From Sphingobacterium sp. UGAL515B_05 (lineage in GTDB: Bacteria; Bacteroidota; Bacteroidia; Sphingobacteriales; Sphingobacteriaceae), in contig NZ_CP109907.1 of the NCBI RefSeq assembly GCF_033097525.1, positions 248,001 through 312,000 of the forward strand: 64,000 nucleotides of DNA, read 5' to 3'. The notes beneath the pieces are model-generated. The model was not told where the DNA came from. It saw only the letters and a program-made list of their open reading frames with translations, and did no database searches. How positions within the stretch are numbered: the stretch's first letter is position 1; every line of letters begins with the position of its first letter. A program made the position numbers and the translations under genes. This document shows, in pieces, positions 17,161 through 26,545 of the stretch.

Positions 17161-17982
17161 TTAAGCTTCGATAAAAGCGAGGATATCTTTATTGATGGTC
17201 TCTGCTTCCGTCGTAGGCATTCCATGTGGAAAACCAGGATAGGTAATTAAAGTACCATTTTGGACTAACTTAGCCGCTCTTCTGCCCGTTATATCAATAG
17301 GTACGATCTGATCATCTTCACCATGCAATACTAAGACAGGAATCTAGACTTTTTTAAGTTCTTCCGTAAAATCAGTTTCAGAGAAAGCTTTGATACAATC
17401 ATAGTGAGCCTTAATACCGCCCATCATTCCTTGCCGCCACCAGTTGTCCATCACGCCTTGCTGTACATTTGCTCCATCGCGGTTATAGCCATAAAAAGCG
17501 AGGGTAAAATCCTGAAAATACTGTTGTCTACGTGTTGCAGTATTCAATCTTATTTCGTCAAAGACCTCCATAGGTACGCCATCAGGGTTTGTTGCACTCT
17601 TGGCCATGGTTGGGGTAACCGCACTGATCAATACAGCTTTTGAAACCCGAGAAGTACCATGATTGGTTATGTAGCGGACGACCTCGCCACCACCTGTTGA
17701 GTGGCCAATATGGATGGCATCTTTTAAATCCAATGCTTCTACCAATTGTGCAATATCCGACGCATAGGTATCCATCTCATTTCCTGTCGCCGTCTGTGTC
17801 GAGCGACCATGACCCCGGCGATCGTGTGCGATCACACGGTACCCTTTTTCGAGGAAGTACATCAACTGCGCGTCCCAATCGTCGCTGGATAAAGGCCAAC
17901 CATGATGAAATACGATCGGTTGTCCTGTTCCCCAGTCTTTGTAATAAATTTCTGTTCCGTCTTGAACTTTGAATGTTGCCAT
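17161..17982 (-). pseudogene. Alpha/beta hydrolase (non-heme chloroperoxidase/arylesterase type) with in-frame amber stop
   Basis: From the ATG at 17982 the frame codes for 273 residues except for a single TAG (17344-17346) at codon 213. Before the stop: [12 protein letters not shown], nucleophile S95 in GHSTGG. After it, in the same frame: VLVLHGEDDQIVP (acid D near 224), PGFPHGMP (base H253), ending in FIEA-stop. Both halves match the family and the total length is normal. The truncated 212-residue product lacks two of the three catalytic residues. It may be a recent nonsense mutation (TAG where the family usually has Asp/Asn), a base-call error, or suppressed. It is preceded by no close partner. 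Confidence 0.88.
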
Positions 17983-18209
17983 GATGAATAATTTAATAGT
18001 TTTCAGTATTTGATGGTGGAATTGCAATCTGCAATCCAAAAAAATTTAATCCAGGTCTTTTGAATTGGGTTACAAATAAGCTCAACAAGTAAAACAACGA
18101 TATATCCTTATTTATACAGTCGTGTCATTCTTTTTTTACGATAGGTTCTATTTTCCTGCAAAAGGCTTCTCGTCGTGTGCGCCCCTGTTTTTAAATAATA
18201 ATCATATAT

Positions 18210-18719
18210 TCAGTTTTCACCTAATATTTGAACCAGATCTTCCGCGCCACCGTCAAATTTCTGTCCATTGACAAAAAATGTCGGTGTCCCATTAACGCCA
18301 CTCAGCATACCACTTTCAAAATCGCCATCCACACGGTCCTGTAACGCCTCGTCCTGCAAATCAGATTTAAACTTTGGCATGTCCAAATCCAGTTGCTCGG
18401 CGATATCCAAAAGCAATCTCGCACTCAGCAAGTTCTGGTTTTCGAAAATAGCGTCATGCATCTCCCAAAATTTTCCCTGCAGTGCTGCCGCTTCCGCCGC
18501 CAATGCTGCAGGTTTTGCATAAGGATGCATTTCCGACAGTGGAAAATTGCGGAATACAAATCTGATCTGGCTTCCCAGTTCGGCCATCATTTCTTTTATT
18601 ACGGGATGAGCTGCACCGCAATGTGGACATTGATAATCCCCATATTCAACAATGGTCAGCTCGGCCTGGCCATTTCCCAATATATGGTCAGCATTGCTGA
18701 CCTTAGGTTTCAATGACAT
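18210..18719 (-). CDS. DsbA-family thioredoxin-fold oxidoreductase
   Basis: 169 residues, no signal peptide. LTIVEYGDYQCPHCGAAHPV gives a CPHC active site (C31, C34), the classic DsbA motif, and GVNGTPTFFVNGQKF supplies the cis-Pro loop. An alpha-helical insertion lies between them. Members form or reduce disulfides; without an export signal this one probably acts in the cytoplasm. Its start lies 2 nt after the peroxiredoxin stop, so the pair is one operon and it may recycle the peroxiredoxin. Confidence 0.87.
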   Translation of the reverse strand: MSLKPKVSNADHILGNGQAELTIVEYGDYQCPHCGAAHPVIKEMMAELGSQIRFVFRNFPLSEMHPYAKPAALAAEAAALQGKFWEMHDAIFENQNLLSARLLLDIAEQLDLDMPKFKSDLQDEALQDRVDGDFESGMLSGVNGTPTFFVNGQKFDGGAEDLVQILGEN

Positions 18720-18721
18720 AA

Positions 18722-19183
18722 TTATTTTGATTTAAGATTCTCCAATGCTTCGATAATACCGTCTGCACCTGGATTGACCGCCGTCGGAGATAGATAACTC
18801 CAAGCAATAACCCCTTCCTTATCAATCACAAAGAGTGCGCGCTTGCACTCACCTTCTTCTTCATCGTAAACACCATATTTTTTGGCGACCTCTCCTTTCG
18901 CTTCAAAATCGGCTAGAAGTGGAAAATGTAGTTTTCGGGACTGAGCGAACGCCAAATGACACCATTTGCTGTCAACGGAAATACCCATAATTTCGGCATC
19001 ATATTTCTTAAAATACTTGAGCATTTCATTATATAGTGCCATCTGATCGCTACATACCGGACTCCAATCTGCAGGGTAAAATGCCAAGATCACATTATGT
19101 CCCTTGAATTCTGATAAGCTAATTTTTTGATCGGGGGTCGCATACAAGGTAAAATCAGGGGCAACATCATTTTTTTGTAACAT
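18722..19183 (-). CDS. Peroxiredoxin (AhpC/TSA, redoxin-like)
   Basis: 153 residues. NDVAPDFTLYATPDQKISLSEFKG opens the fold; FYPADWSPVCSDQM carries the peroxidatic cysteine C44 with the preceding Pro/Thr-type loop (here S41, P42). A further Cys at 75 could resolve. It reduces hydroperoxides in the cytoplasm. First gene of a two-gene unit with the DsbA-like protein. With OsmC at 3932 it adds to the peroxide-defence content of the region. Confidence 0.9.
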   Translation of the reverse strand: MLQKNDVAPDFTLYATPDQKISLSEFKGHNVILAFYPADWSPVCSDQMALYNEMLKYFKKYDAEIMGISVDSKWCHLAFAQSRKLHFPLLADFEAKGEVAKKYGVYDEEEGECKRALFVIDKEGVIAWSYLSPTAVNPGADGIIEALENLKSK

Positions 19184-19293
19184 ACTAATATCTTTAAAGT
19201 GTAAGCAATATTGGCATTCCAGTCTGCCTGTTTATATATTTATAACTAGATCTGTGCCACCATAGTATAAAGGTGCGAACAGTTAAATTTGTT

Positions 19294-19389
19294 TTATTTA
19301 GTTTCAGGTTTGATAAAGATCTGACTTTCCGGAAGTCCTTTAAGGAATGAGTTTCCGATCCAAAAATCATTTTGAGCTGTCTCTCTCAT
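19294..19389 (-). other. 31-codon ORF of unknown status
   Basis: ATG at 19389 to TAA at 19294, encoding a peptide with NDFWIGNSFLKGLPESQIFI in it, between the peroxiredoxin and the ABM-domain gene. The composition looks protein-like, so it may be a small protein or the tail of a lost gene. No further support. Confidence 0.25.
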
Positions 19390-19461
19390 ACATCATAAAT
19401 TATTTAGATTCAGAATTCCTTGAAAAGGCAGAAATTATCGTTCAACACAGCCAACCTTAGA

Positions 19462-20013
19462 CTATTTATTTAGCCATTTACGAATCAGCTTTGTATATTT
19501 TGGCATGACAACATAGACCATCAAAAACACAATCGTACCAGAGATTAAGAGTGTATCCGAAAAGTGATTGAAGGATAAATTCAAAGCGCGCAATAATGGC
19601 ACGAGTAACATGGGTGTACAAATGGATAATGGATAAATTGCAGACCAAGTGACAAGATATTGTTTCCAGCGAGGAGGGATTTTTGCACTATTCGCTGGGA
19701 CTTCAAAAAGAAAATCTAAACCCGACTGGATCTGATAGTGATCGTGACGACGAAATAGTGGCTCAACCATTTCAATCCAGCGCTTCCGCTCCGTCGATTC
19801 TAGCCACATTTTGAGATGGTCGACCGTGTCAAAACGAATAATGATCGTATATACAAAAGTCAATTGAGGAATAGGCCTTACGATCTGAAGATCAATAAAG
19901 CCCTTTGCATGTCTAGTTAATGGCATAATCTCTTCAAGCCATTTTTCATATTCATAGATTTTATCATCCAGAATATGATGTGTGATTACAGCGGAAGCGC
20001 CTTGGTTTTCCAT
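19462..20013 (-). CDS. Antibiotic-biosynthesis-monooxygenase (ABM)-domain membrane protein
   Basis: 183 residues. The first 100 form a dimeric alpha-beta-barrel ABM-like domain (VITHHILDDKIYEYEKWLEEI, then GFIDLQIVRP). The last 70 hold two hydrophobic segments (IYPLSICTPMLLVPLLRAL, TLLISGTIVFLMVYVV) and a basic end. This arrangement is a known hypothetical family. The activity is unknown. It is monocistronic. Confidence 0.75.
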   Translation of the reverse strand: MENQGASAVITHHILDDKIYEYEKWLEEIMPLTRHAKGFIDLQIVRPIPQLTFVYTIIIRFDTVDHLKMWLESTERKRWIEMVEPLFRRHDHYQIQSGLDFLFEVPANSAKIPPRWKQYLVTWSAIYPLSICTPMLLVPLLRALNLSFNHFSDTLLISGTIVFLMVYVVMPKYTKLIRKWLNK

Positions 20014-20492
20014 AGGATCAGATAAAATTAAAATGCAGGTTGGTATTGCCAGGGTATTGCACTATACTGTTGCATAGGCGATACCACAATTCTGTTCTTT
20101 AAGGTAAGATCGCCTAGTCTTATTGTTGAAAAAAAATTCATACTATTAGTTTTTTGGGTTCTTTTGCTCATAACTGATCTACTATTTTTTCAAAATTATA
20201 GTTGTTAAGCAGGAAACTTTACTATTCATCAAGACGGTCGATTCTTTTTTCTGGGCCATCAGGCTATTGGTTTTCATAACATATTGATTTAATGAAAAAG
20301 CGCTATTAGTCTTCCTTCATTTAAAATTACCCAATTTTTTCTTTTTGCTGTATAGATTTTGTCGAACCGGCAAATTCAGTCGTTGAAAGGATGATAATCC
20401 ACGATCTGACTACAAGATCCGTTGATCTGCCTACATCCAAAACCGGTGGATTGGCCATCTTTGTATCATCAATTTATTTAAAACAGAAACAC
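20014..20492. other. Intergenic region (479 bp), divergent promoters only
   Basis: It lies between the divergent ABM-domain and SDR genes. The SDR frame is open back to about 20391, but homology begins at the ATG at 20493. No RNA gene, repeat or clear terminator was found. Confidence 0.5.
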
Positions 20493-21341
20493 ATGAAATC
20501 ACAAAAAGTATGGTTCGTCACTGGTGCCTCCAAAGGGCTTGGTCTCAACCTCGTTAAAGAGCTGCTCGCCCAAGATTATTCTGTGGTTGCCACATCACGA
20601 ACAAAACAGGCGCTGGAAGATGAAATCGGCGATCAGGAAAATTTTCTGCCGCTTGAAGTCGACATTACCGATGACAGCGACGTTGCCCGCGCTGTACTCT
20701 CGGCCATTGATTATTTTGGACGAATTGATGTACTGGTCAACAATGCCGGATATGGCCAAACTGGAACCCTAGAGGAGCTCAGTGACCTGGAAGCACGTCG
20801 CAACTTCGAAGTGAATGTCTTTGGATCCCTAAATGCCATCCGGCATATCGCCCCCCATATGCGACGCCAACAATCGGGACATATTTTCAATATCGCATCT
20901 ATCGGTGGACTTGCAGGAAACTACCCAGCCTTTGGTGTTTATTGCTCCACCAAATTTGCTGTTGCAGGCTTTACTGAAGCTCTCGCTGTCGAAATGGAAC
21001 CTTTTGGTGTACACACGACCTTGGTGTATCCGGGTTACTTCAGAACTGATTTTTTATCTGAAGGATCCCTACATACCGCAGCTAATCCGATTGCAGCTTA
21101 TGTAACTGCCCGAGAAAACGAAGCCACCCATCTGCATCAGATCCACGGGAATCAGGCAAACGATCCCCAGAAAGCAGCAACCTTATTAATCGAACTGAGT
21201 ACATTGGAGCAGCCTCCAGTCCATTTTTTAATGGGCGAAGATGCCTATGAGCTGGCGAAAAATAAGATCAATATGCTGACCGCTGAAATCGAAAAATGGA
21301 AGAGCTATACGGTATCAACCGGTTTTGAGCAATCCGTATAA
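20493..21341 (+). CDS. Short-chain dehydrogenase/reductase (SDR)
   Basis: 282 residues from the ATG at 20493. A classical SDR: cofactor loop TGASKGLG (10-17), NNAG (83-86), and catalytic S136, Y150 and K154 (YCSTK). An arginine after beta-2 (ATSRTK) suggests NADP(H). The family oxidises or reduces small alcohols and ketones; this subgroup is the unspecific 'oxidoreductase, SDR' type. The AraC gene starts 74 bp downstream on the same strand and may regulate it. Confidence 0.9.
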   Translation: MKSQKVWFVTGASKGLGLNLVKELLAQDYSVVATSRTKQALEDEIGDQENFLPLEVDITDDSDVARAVLSAIDYFGRIDVLVNNAGYGQTGTLEELSDLEARRNFEVNVFGSLNAIRHIAPHMRRQQSGHIFNIASIGGLAGNYPAFGVYCSTKFAVAGFTEALAVEMEPFGVHTTLVYPGYFRTDFLSEGSLHTAANPIAAYVTARENEATHLHQIHGNQANDPQKAATLLIELSTLEQPPVHFLMGEDAYELAKNKINMLTAEIEKWKSYTVSTGFEQSV

Positions 21342-21415
21342 TAGCTTAATTCAGTGTAAGGAGCTTCCAAGGATATTTCACAACAATCAAATTAGAAATT
21401 CAGTAAATTTACAAC

Positions 21416-22330
21416 ATGGAGAATACATTTCGCTTTCATTCCCTTTCGGAATTCCACAGCTTTTGCGGACTACCTAAGCCCGAACATCCATTGATCAGCT
21501 TGGTTGATTATAGTCAAGTACATTATCCCATTAATGACAGCAAATTGAATTGGATACAACATTTTTATTCGATCGGTTTAAAGCGAAATGTAAATGCCCG
21601 GTTCAATTATGGACAGCAGCATTATGACTTCGATTCAGGTATACTCACCTTTATATCGCCCCTACAATTTCTAAAAGTGGAGATCAACCAGGAAGTGCAG
21701 GCGCAGCCCAGTGGCTGGATCCTGTTGATCCATCCCGATTTTCTTTGGAACAGCGAACTGGCAAAGCATATCCACTCCTACGATTTTTTCCAATATCAGG
21801 TCAATGAAGCGCTTTTTCTTTCGGACAAAGAGGAAGCCATCATTGTCGATATTCTGAAGAATATCGAAAAAGAGTATCAATCCAATATCGATAAATTTAG
21901 CCGAGAACTTATTCTCAAACAGATTGAGCGTTTGCTGATTTACGCGGAACGATTTTACGAGCGTCAATTTATCACCCGCAAACGCTCGACACAGGAGCTG
22001 CTCACCAAATTTGAGCAGTTACTGTCAGCACAGTTTCAGCAACAGACACTTATGGAGCATGGCGTACCGACAGTCAGCTTTTTGGCGCAGCAGCTCAATT
22101 TATCACCAAACTACTTGGGCAGTTTGCTGCGTATCTACACACAACAAAACACCCAGCAGCATATTCAGCATAAAATGATCGAGTATGCCAAATTAAGATT
22201 AAGCACGAGCTCCCTCTCCATCAGCGAGATCGCCTATGAACTAGGCTTCGAACATCCACAGTCGTTCAGTAAGGTATTCAAAAAGAATACCCAACAAAGT
22301 CCCGTGGAATTTAGGCAACTGTTTCAGTAG
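21416..22330 (+). CDS. AraC-family transcriptional regulator
   Basis: 304 residues. The N-terminal 190 residues are a cupin-like effector domain (FDSGILTFISPLQFLKVE). The C-terminal pair of helix-turn-helices (about 200-300) ends in SISEIAYELGFEHPQSFSKVFKKNTQQSPVEFR, the AraC signature. It follows the SDR gene and probably controls it. The effector is unknown. It converges with the gene ending at 22342. Confidence 0.92.
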   Translation: MENTFRFHSLSEFHSFCGLPKPEHPLISLVDYSQVHYPINDSKLNWIQHFYSIGLKRNVNARFNYGQQHYDFDSGILTFISPLQFLKVEINQEVQAQPSGWILLIHPDFLWNSELAKHIHSYDFFQYQVNEALFLSDKEEAIIVDILKNIEKEYQSNIDKFSRELILKQIERLLIYAERFYERQFITRKRSTQELLTKFEQLLSAQFQQQTLMEHGVPTVSFLAQQLNLSPNYLGSLLRIYTQQNTQQHIQHKMIEYAKLRLSTSSLSISEIAYELGFEHPQSFSKVFKKNTQQSPVEFRQLFQ

Positions 22331-22341
22331 GTTATTCATCT

Positions 22342-22866
22342 TTACTCCGCGTAATATCCCGCTACTCCAATGCCAATCGTCCAAAAGAACTTTGACTTTT
22401 TAAGGTCCTCCAGCAGCATATCCGCATTGTCTTCGTATTCGCCATCGGCTTTGATTTCCTCAATCTCCTCCTGAACATCCTCTTCAGTAATCTGTCGCCA
22501 GACACCAACAGAGCTATTTAAAAATGTATAGCAATATCCCGCTTCGGCATCATCAACCTCACCCGCATTTTTATCACTCAGGATGCTTAAAAGTTCAGTC
22601 GCTTCGACCTGAAACGGATTAACACCATAGATACTGATTTCAGTTTTTTCTGGATAGGGTCCATTGATGCTTTCTATAAATTCCAATGTTCCCTGATCAT
22701 TAAAATCAAGTCTCAATTCGAGTTCATCATAATAATATTGGTCGTCCAGCGCATCTGAAGGAGCACCAAGTACACGTTGAACTTCAGCACGGCCCGCACC
22801 GAGATTAACCTGACCAATACCTTCAATTTGAATCCCAACAAGTGGGACTAGTTCGATCTTTTTCAT
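22342..22866 (-). CDS. Hypothetical cytoplasmic acidic protein
   Basis: 174 residues, very acidic, no signal peptide or membrane segment. The opening GIGQVNLGAGRAEVQRVLGAP, then YYDELELRLDF, resembles small SmpA-like or immunity-type beta proteins found in Bacteroidota, but no family can be named. Convergent with the AraC gene (11 bp apart). Function unknown. Confidence 0.7.
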   Translation of the reverse strand: MKKIELVPLVGIQIEGIGQVNLGAGRAEVQRVLGAPSDALDDQYYYDELELRLDFNDQGTLEFIESINGPYPEKTEISIYGVNPFQVEATELLSILSDKNAGEVDDAEAGYCYTFLNSSVGVWRQITEEDVQEEIEEIKADGEYEDNADMLLEDLKKSKFFWTIGIGVAGYYAE

Positions 22867-23025
22867 GCGTATTCAGTAAATTATAAAAAGGATACCTGCA
22901 TCAATAACACTTGAACATCTGCTATCGTTTTATCCAATGATGAACATAGCTACAGTTTTATGCTGACATAACCCTGTCGGAAGGTTATAGAAACGTCGGA
23001 TACATTGCTCATTGTTGTCAATTGG

Positions 23026-23775
23026 CTAGATAATCTGCAGATCCATATTTCTAAAGGGATTCAATTCGGAATCATTTGAATCCAGGTCGGTGATCAATGC
23101 CGTAAGCGAATCTATTGGACACACCCTAAACAGGTCACCTTGATAAAGCTTATTCTGACTGGCTAATGCTATTGTTTTCTTTGCACATTGAACCATCATC
23201 TTTTTGGTTTCGCCATCTGCAGCTGAGGCTGCCGAAACGCCGAGCTCAGGATCTACAGCACAAGTTCCCATGATAAAGATATCGGCATTATACTTAGCAA
23301 CTTCCATACAGGTTGTGATGCCTGAAGTTACTGCCAGATCGGATTCAAAATTACCACCCAAAAAAATAAGTTCTACATTTTTCAACTTCTCGAGCAGCGG
23401 CACAATGGAAAAATTATTTGTAACTACCCGAATCCGGATATCCAATGGCATCGCATTCACTACGGCCCATGTCGTGGTGCCACCATCCACAAAAAGGGTC
23501 ATGCCATCTTTCAGAAATGGCTGTACTTTTAATGCAATAATGTCTTTTTCTTTGGTCAGAAACGATTGCCTATCCTGGAAAGTGAGCGGATCTTTTTCTC
23601 GCAGTATCGCACCACCCCTGGTCTTGGAAAGTAACCCGTTCCGATAGAGAAGTTCTATGTCGCGACGGACAGTATCTTCCGATACCGCCAACAACAACGC
23701 CAGCTCTTCAAATTTAACCTTCCTCCGGCTCTCTAATTCACGGAGGATTACCTCAAAGCGTTCTTCTTTTAACAT
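23026..23775 (-). CDS. DeoR-family transcriptional regulator
   Basis: 249 residues. The N-terminal DeoR helix-turn-helix (about 5-58: LALLLAVSEDTVRRDIELL, then TRGGAI) is followed by the sugar-isomerase-like DeoRC domain (DGGTTTWAV, IFLGGNFE, GITTCMEVAKYNADIFIMG). These repressors respond to phosphorylated sugars. It begins 4 nt after the MFS stop, forming a two-gene operon. The perfect 44-bp palindrome at 24962-25005 in front of that operon is its likely operator (autoregulation). Confidence 0.92.
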   Translation of the reverse strand: MLKEERFEVILRELESRRKVKFEELALLLAVSEDTVRRDIELLYRNGLLSKTRGGAILREKDPLTFQDRQSFLTKEKDIIALKVQPFLKDGMTLFVDGGTTTWAVVNAMPLDIRIRVVTNNFSIVPLLEKLKNVELIFLGGNFESDLAVTSGITTCMEVAKYNADIFIMGTCAVDPELGVSAASAADGETKKMMVQCAKKTIALASQNKLYQGDLFRVCPIDSLTALITDLDSNDSELNPFRNMDLQII

Positions 23776-23779
23776 GTTG

Positions 23780-24949
23780 TTACTTCCTGATTTTATAGAT
23801 AAGGGCTACCACTAGAAAAAGCAAAGCTATTGTTTCGAAAGCAATGATCAAAGAAAAATGCTGTGCAATAGCCCCCAAAAGCGCCGGCCCCGCCAGCTGA
23901 CCAGCATAACCCATCGTTGAAATTACCGGAATAGCTACCGTCGGCGAAAGTCCTTCAATCCGTCCACCCTCGCTAAAAAATACAGGGACAATATTAGCGG
24001 CTCCCAATCCCAAAAGGACAAATCCAATAAGCGTTAGCGATAACCAAGGACTAAACACTACGATCAAAATGCCAAGAGATGCCAACAAGCTACCACCTAT
24101 CACCACAACTTTACTATTCAGTTTACTTACTAATCGGTCTCCCTGCAATCTCATGACCGCCATCGCAACGGAGAAGGCCGCATATCCAATTCCCGTAAAC
24201 TCAGGAGATACTCCTTTGTGATCCCGCAAGAAAATCGCACTCCAATCCAGCATTGCTCCTTCCGAAAGAAAGGCAATGAAACACATCAATCCAAGTATCA
24301 ACACACTCCACCTGAGCCACTGAAATTTTCTGTTGGAAACCTGAGTCTCATCAATATGGGAAAACTTGACAATGATCTCCTTTTCCTTGTGATAATCCAG
24401 CAGCTTTCGATATTGTACGATCAGTAGCAGTATTAATAGAATAGCTATGGTAACTGCTGCATAAATAGGAATTAACCCCATCTTTATCAAAAAGCCCAAG
24501 CCGATCGATCCAAATAGCCCCCCTAAGCTGAACAGTCCATGTAGAGATGACATTATCGGTTTACCCATTGCATTTTGTACCTGCACACCATGTGCATTCA
24601 TGGCCACATCTATACCACCTATACTACAGCCAAATATAAAAAGGACACAGGCCATCAAGTAGCTATTGGTGACCATCAACAGTACAGGGAGCACTACGGC
24701 AGCTATCAAACCTGAAATCAAAATCACCTGTCTGCTCCCAACTTTACCGATAAAAAAACCAGAAAGCGGCATCGTTAATAGCGCGCCACCACCCAAGCAC
24801 AGCAGTAAAAGCCCCAGTTCGCCGTCATTAAGACCAAGACTGTCCTTGGCGAAGGGTACCATCGGTGCCCAGCTTGATAATGCGAGACCACATACCAAAA
24901 ACATAACCTGTGTTGCTACCTTAGCCTTAATTATCGATTCGTTCAACAT
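23780..24949 (-). CDS. MFS transporter (YbjJ/FucP-like)
   Basis: 389 residues with 12 hydrophobic segments. IGGIDVAMNAHGVQVQ and MSSLHGLFSLGGLFGS are hallmark stretches of the YbjJ-type group of the major facilitator superfamily. Sugar or sugar-derivative transport is suggested by the DeoR partner but is not shown by sequence. The start codon is only 12 bp from the edge of the 44-bp palindrome. Confidence 0.88.
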   Translation of the reverse strand: MLNESIIKAKVATQVMFLVCGLALSSWAPMVPFAKDSLGLNDGELGLLLLCLGGGALLTMPLSGFFIGKVGSRQVILISGLIAAVVLPVLLMVTNSYLMACVLFIFGCSIGGIDVAMNAHGVQVQNAMGKPIMSSLHGLFSLGGLFGSIGLGFLIKMGLIPIYAAVTIAILLILLLIVQYRKLLDYHKEKEIIVKFSHIDETQVSNRKFQWLRWSVLILGLMCFIAFLSEGAMLDWSAIFLRDHKGVSPEFTGIGYAAFSVAMAVMRLQGDRLVSKLNSKVVVIGGSLLASLGILIVVFSPWLSLTLIGFVLLGLGAANIVPVFFSEGGRIEGLSPTVAIPVISTMGYAGQLAGPALLGAIAQHFSLIIAFETIALLFLVVALIYKIRK

Positions 24950-24961
24950 ATCTTATAAATT

Positions 24962-25005
24962 TTATATTGCAATATTATGCAAATTTGCATAATATTGCAA
25001 TATAA
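24962..25005. promoter_or_regulatory. Perfect 44-bp palindrome in the MFS/VOC divergent promoter
   Basis: 22-bp arms with no mismatch, centred between 24983 and 24984 on GCAAATTTGC; each arm repeats TATTGCAATA-like and ATGCAAAT-like units. It fills most of the 75-bp gap between the divergent MFS (24949) and VOC (25025) starts, so it is a symmetric operator/promoter. DeoR, encoded in the MFS operon, is the likely ligand. Confidence 0.75.
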
Positions 25006-25024
25006 TTAAACAAAAAGATTTGCC

Positions 25025-25414
25025 ATGCGAATAGAACACCTCGCCCTATGGGTTGATGACCTTGAGAAAACACGTGCTTTTTACGCCAAATACTTTGGTA
25101 CGGTAAGCGGAGAAAAGTATCATAACCCGAAAAAAGGGTTTTCATCTTACTTCCTAACATTTGGCGAGACTGGAGCACGTCTCGAGATTATGAATCGCGT
25201 TGATATTACTACTGCCGCGGCTGATAGAAGTCTGAGTAAAGGATATACCCATCTGGCCGTTAGCGTCGGCGGAAAGGATGTTGTCGATCGTTTAACCGAG
25301 CAATTACGGTCGGATGGTTATACGGTCGAAAGCGAGCCCCGTACTACGGGCGATGGTTATTATGAAAGCCTCGTGCTCGATCCGGAGGGAAATCCGATAG
25401 AAATTGTGGCTTAA
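25025..25414 (+). CDS. VOC-family (glyoxalase/bleomycin-resistance-like) protein
   Basis: 129 residues in two beta-alpha-beta-beta-beta modules: IEHLALWVDDLEKTRAFYAKYF at the start and YESLVLDPEGNPIEIVA at the end. Metal ligands in VOC enzymes are His/Glu at these positions; H5, E54-region (ARLEIM), H75 (YTHLAV) and E125-region (IEIV) fit a glyoxalase I-like site. Substrate unknown. It is transcribed divergently from the MFS/DeoR operon and shares its palindrome. Confidence 0.88.
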   Translation: MRIEHLALWVDDLEKTRAFYAKYFGTVSGEKYHNPKKGFSSYFLTFGETGARLEIMNRVDITTAAADRSLSKGYTHLAVSVGGKDVVDRLTEQLRSDGYTVESEPRTTGDGYYESLVLDPEGNPIEIVA

Positions 25415-25428
25415 ACAGTTCAAAAAAT

Positions 25429-25458
25429 AAAGCATCACGAACACGATCGAGATGCTTT
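25429..25458 (+). terminator. Possible terminator of the VOC gene
   Basis: An 8-bp stem AAAGCATC/GATGCTTT (25429-25436, 25451-25458) 15 bp after the stop. The T-run is short. Confidence 0.5.
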
Positions 25459-25509
25459 CCCTTGTTCCGCATAAAAAGTGAGCCTAAAAGACTCTCATAA
25501 GAGCTTCTG

Positions 25510-26109
25510 TTAGGATTTTCTTATGACAGGATCGATCCAGTAATAGTCATGGTTGGTATGAGCGAAAAACTCCATCGGCGTAACATGGCAATCAATGGTA
25601 TCGCTGAGTCCGTCGTCGGTATAAGTGACTACATCTTCGGATGGCATCAGCATCCCACTCATAATGGTTCCATAATCTAGGCAATGGAGATCCGAAACCA
25701 GCACATTGACCATATTGGACTGCACCCATTTTTCCATTTCTTCCTTGCTAACACGTTTCACACGCTCGGCTAAAAACCGTGCTTCCTCCAGCTCTTTTTC
25801 GACACTGTCCGGAAAAAAAAGCAACAGGAATGCCTCATATTTATCGAATTCTTTATTTCGGATTGCTTCGTTTCGCAGAAATAACTTCTCGCCTATCTGT
25901 CCATACTGATCGGCATATTTTTTCAGTTCCATTTCGGCTAGTTCCTTATCCGACCATTGCTGCAATTCTGAAAGTGCATAGACCTCGGTACCATGGCCAT
26001 CACAGTGATTGAGATACGCCCAAATATCGCCCTGTACAACTTTGGGCTTCCTGTGCTCCAGCACATTGTATCCTTGCGCTACCCATGCTTCTATTTGTTC
26101 CCTTCTCAT
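25510..26109 (-). CDS. Hypothetical cytoplasmic protein
   Basis: 199 residues from the ATG at 26109 (an in-frame ATG at 26136 is possible). It is helical and charged, with WAYLNHCDGHGTEVYALSEL near the start and a Glu/Lys-rich middle. No family is recognised. It begins 28-55 bp after the small membrane protein gene on the same strand, likely one operon. Confidence 0.65.
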   Translation of the reverse strand: MRREQIEAWVAQGYNVLEHRKPKVVQGDIWAYLNHCDGHGTEVYALSELQQWSDKELAEMELKKYADQYGQIGEKLFLRNEAIRNKEFDKYEAFLLLFFPDSVEKELEEARFLAERVKRVSKEEMEKWVQSNMVNVLVSDLHCLDYGTIMSGMLMPSEDVVTYTDDGLSDTIDCHVTPMEFFAHTNHDYYWIDPVIRKS

Positions 26110-26164
26110 CTTAAGCTGTTTTTTAAAAATAAACAACAGCGCAGCTACAATGGTTTTCTTTTTT

Positions 26165-26416
26165 CTATTTGAGATTTCTGGCTTTCAGTTCCGCATCCAC
26201 CGCTTTTTCATTCTTTCCAAAATATTTAAAGAATAAAACGGCCAATATCAATGGGAAAATTGTCGGCCAGGTTATACCGGCCACAAATAGACTGTAGGCA
26301 GCGATGCCTAGACAAAAGCCAATGATGGATGCATTGATTATTTTCGTGGGTTTAGCTTTCTTCTTGAGAACCAACAATTCTTCATCGCTCAGTTCATTTA
26401 ATTTCTTTTCTTCCAT
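26165..26416 (-). CDS. Small two-helix membrane protein
   Basis: 83 residues: a charged amphipathic N-terminus (ELSDEELLVLKKKAKPTK), two hydrophobic segments (IINASIIGFCLGIAAYSLFV, TIFPLILAVLFFKYFG) and a charged end. It resembles small Bacteroidota membrane proteins of unknown function. First gene of a probable pair. Confidence 0.65.
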   Translation of the reverse strand: MEEKKLNELSDEELLVLKKKAKPTKIINASIIGFCLGIAAYSLFVAGITWPTIFPLILAVLFFKYFGKNEKAVDAELKARNLK

Positions 26417-26545
26417 CTGGTCTGTACTTTTGTAGGTTAGTTATTTTATATGTTTGATGCGAATATAATTATTTAAACGGACAGGAAGAAAATGAAAAAT
26501 AAAAGCGATCAACCCGTAACCAAATTACTACCTATTACGGCATTT

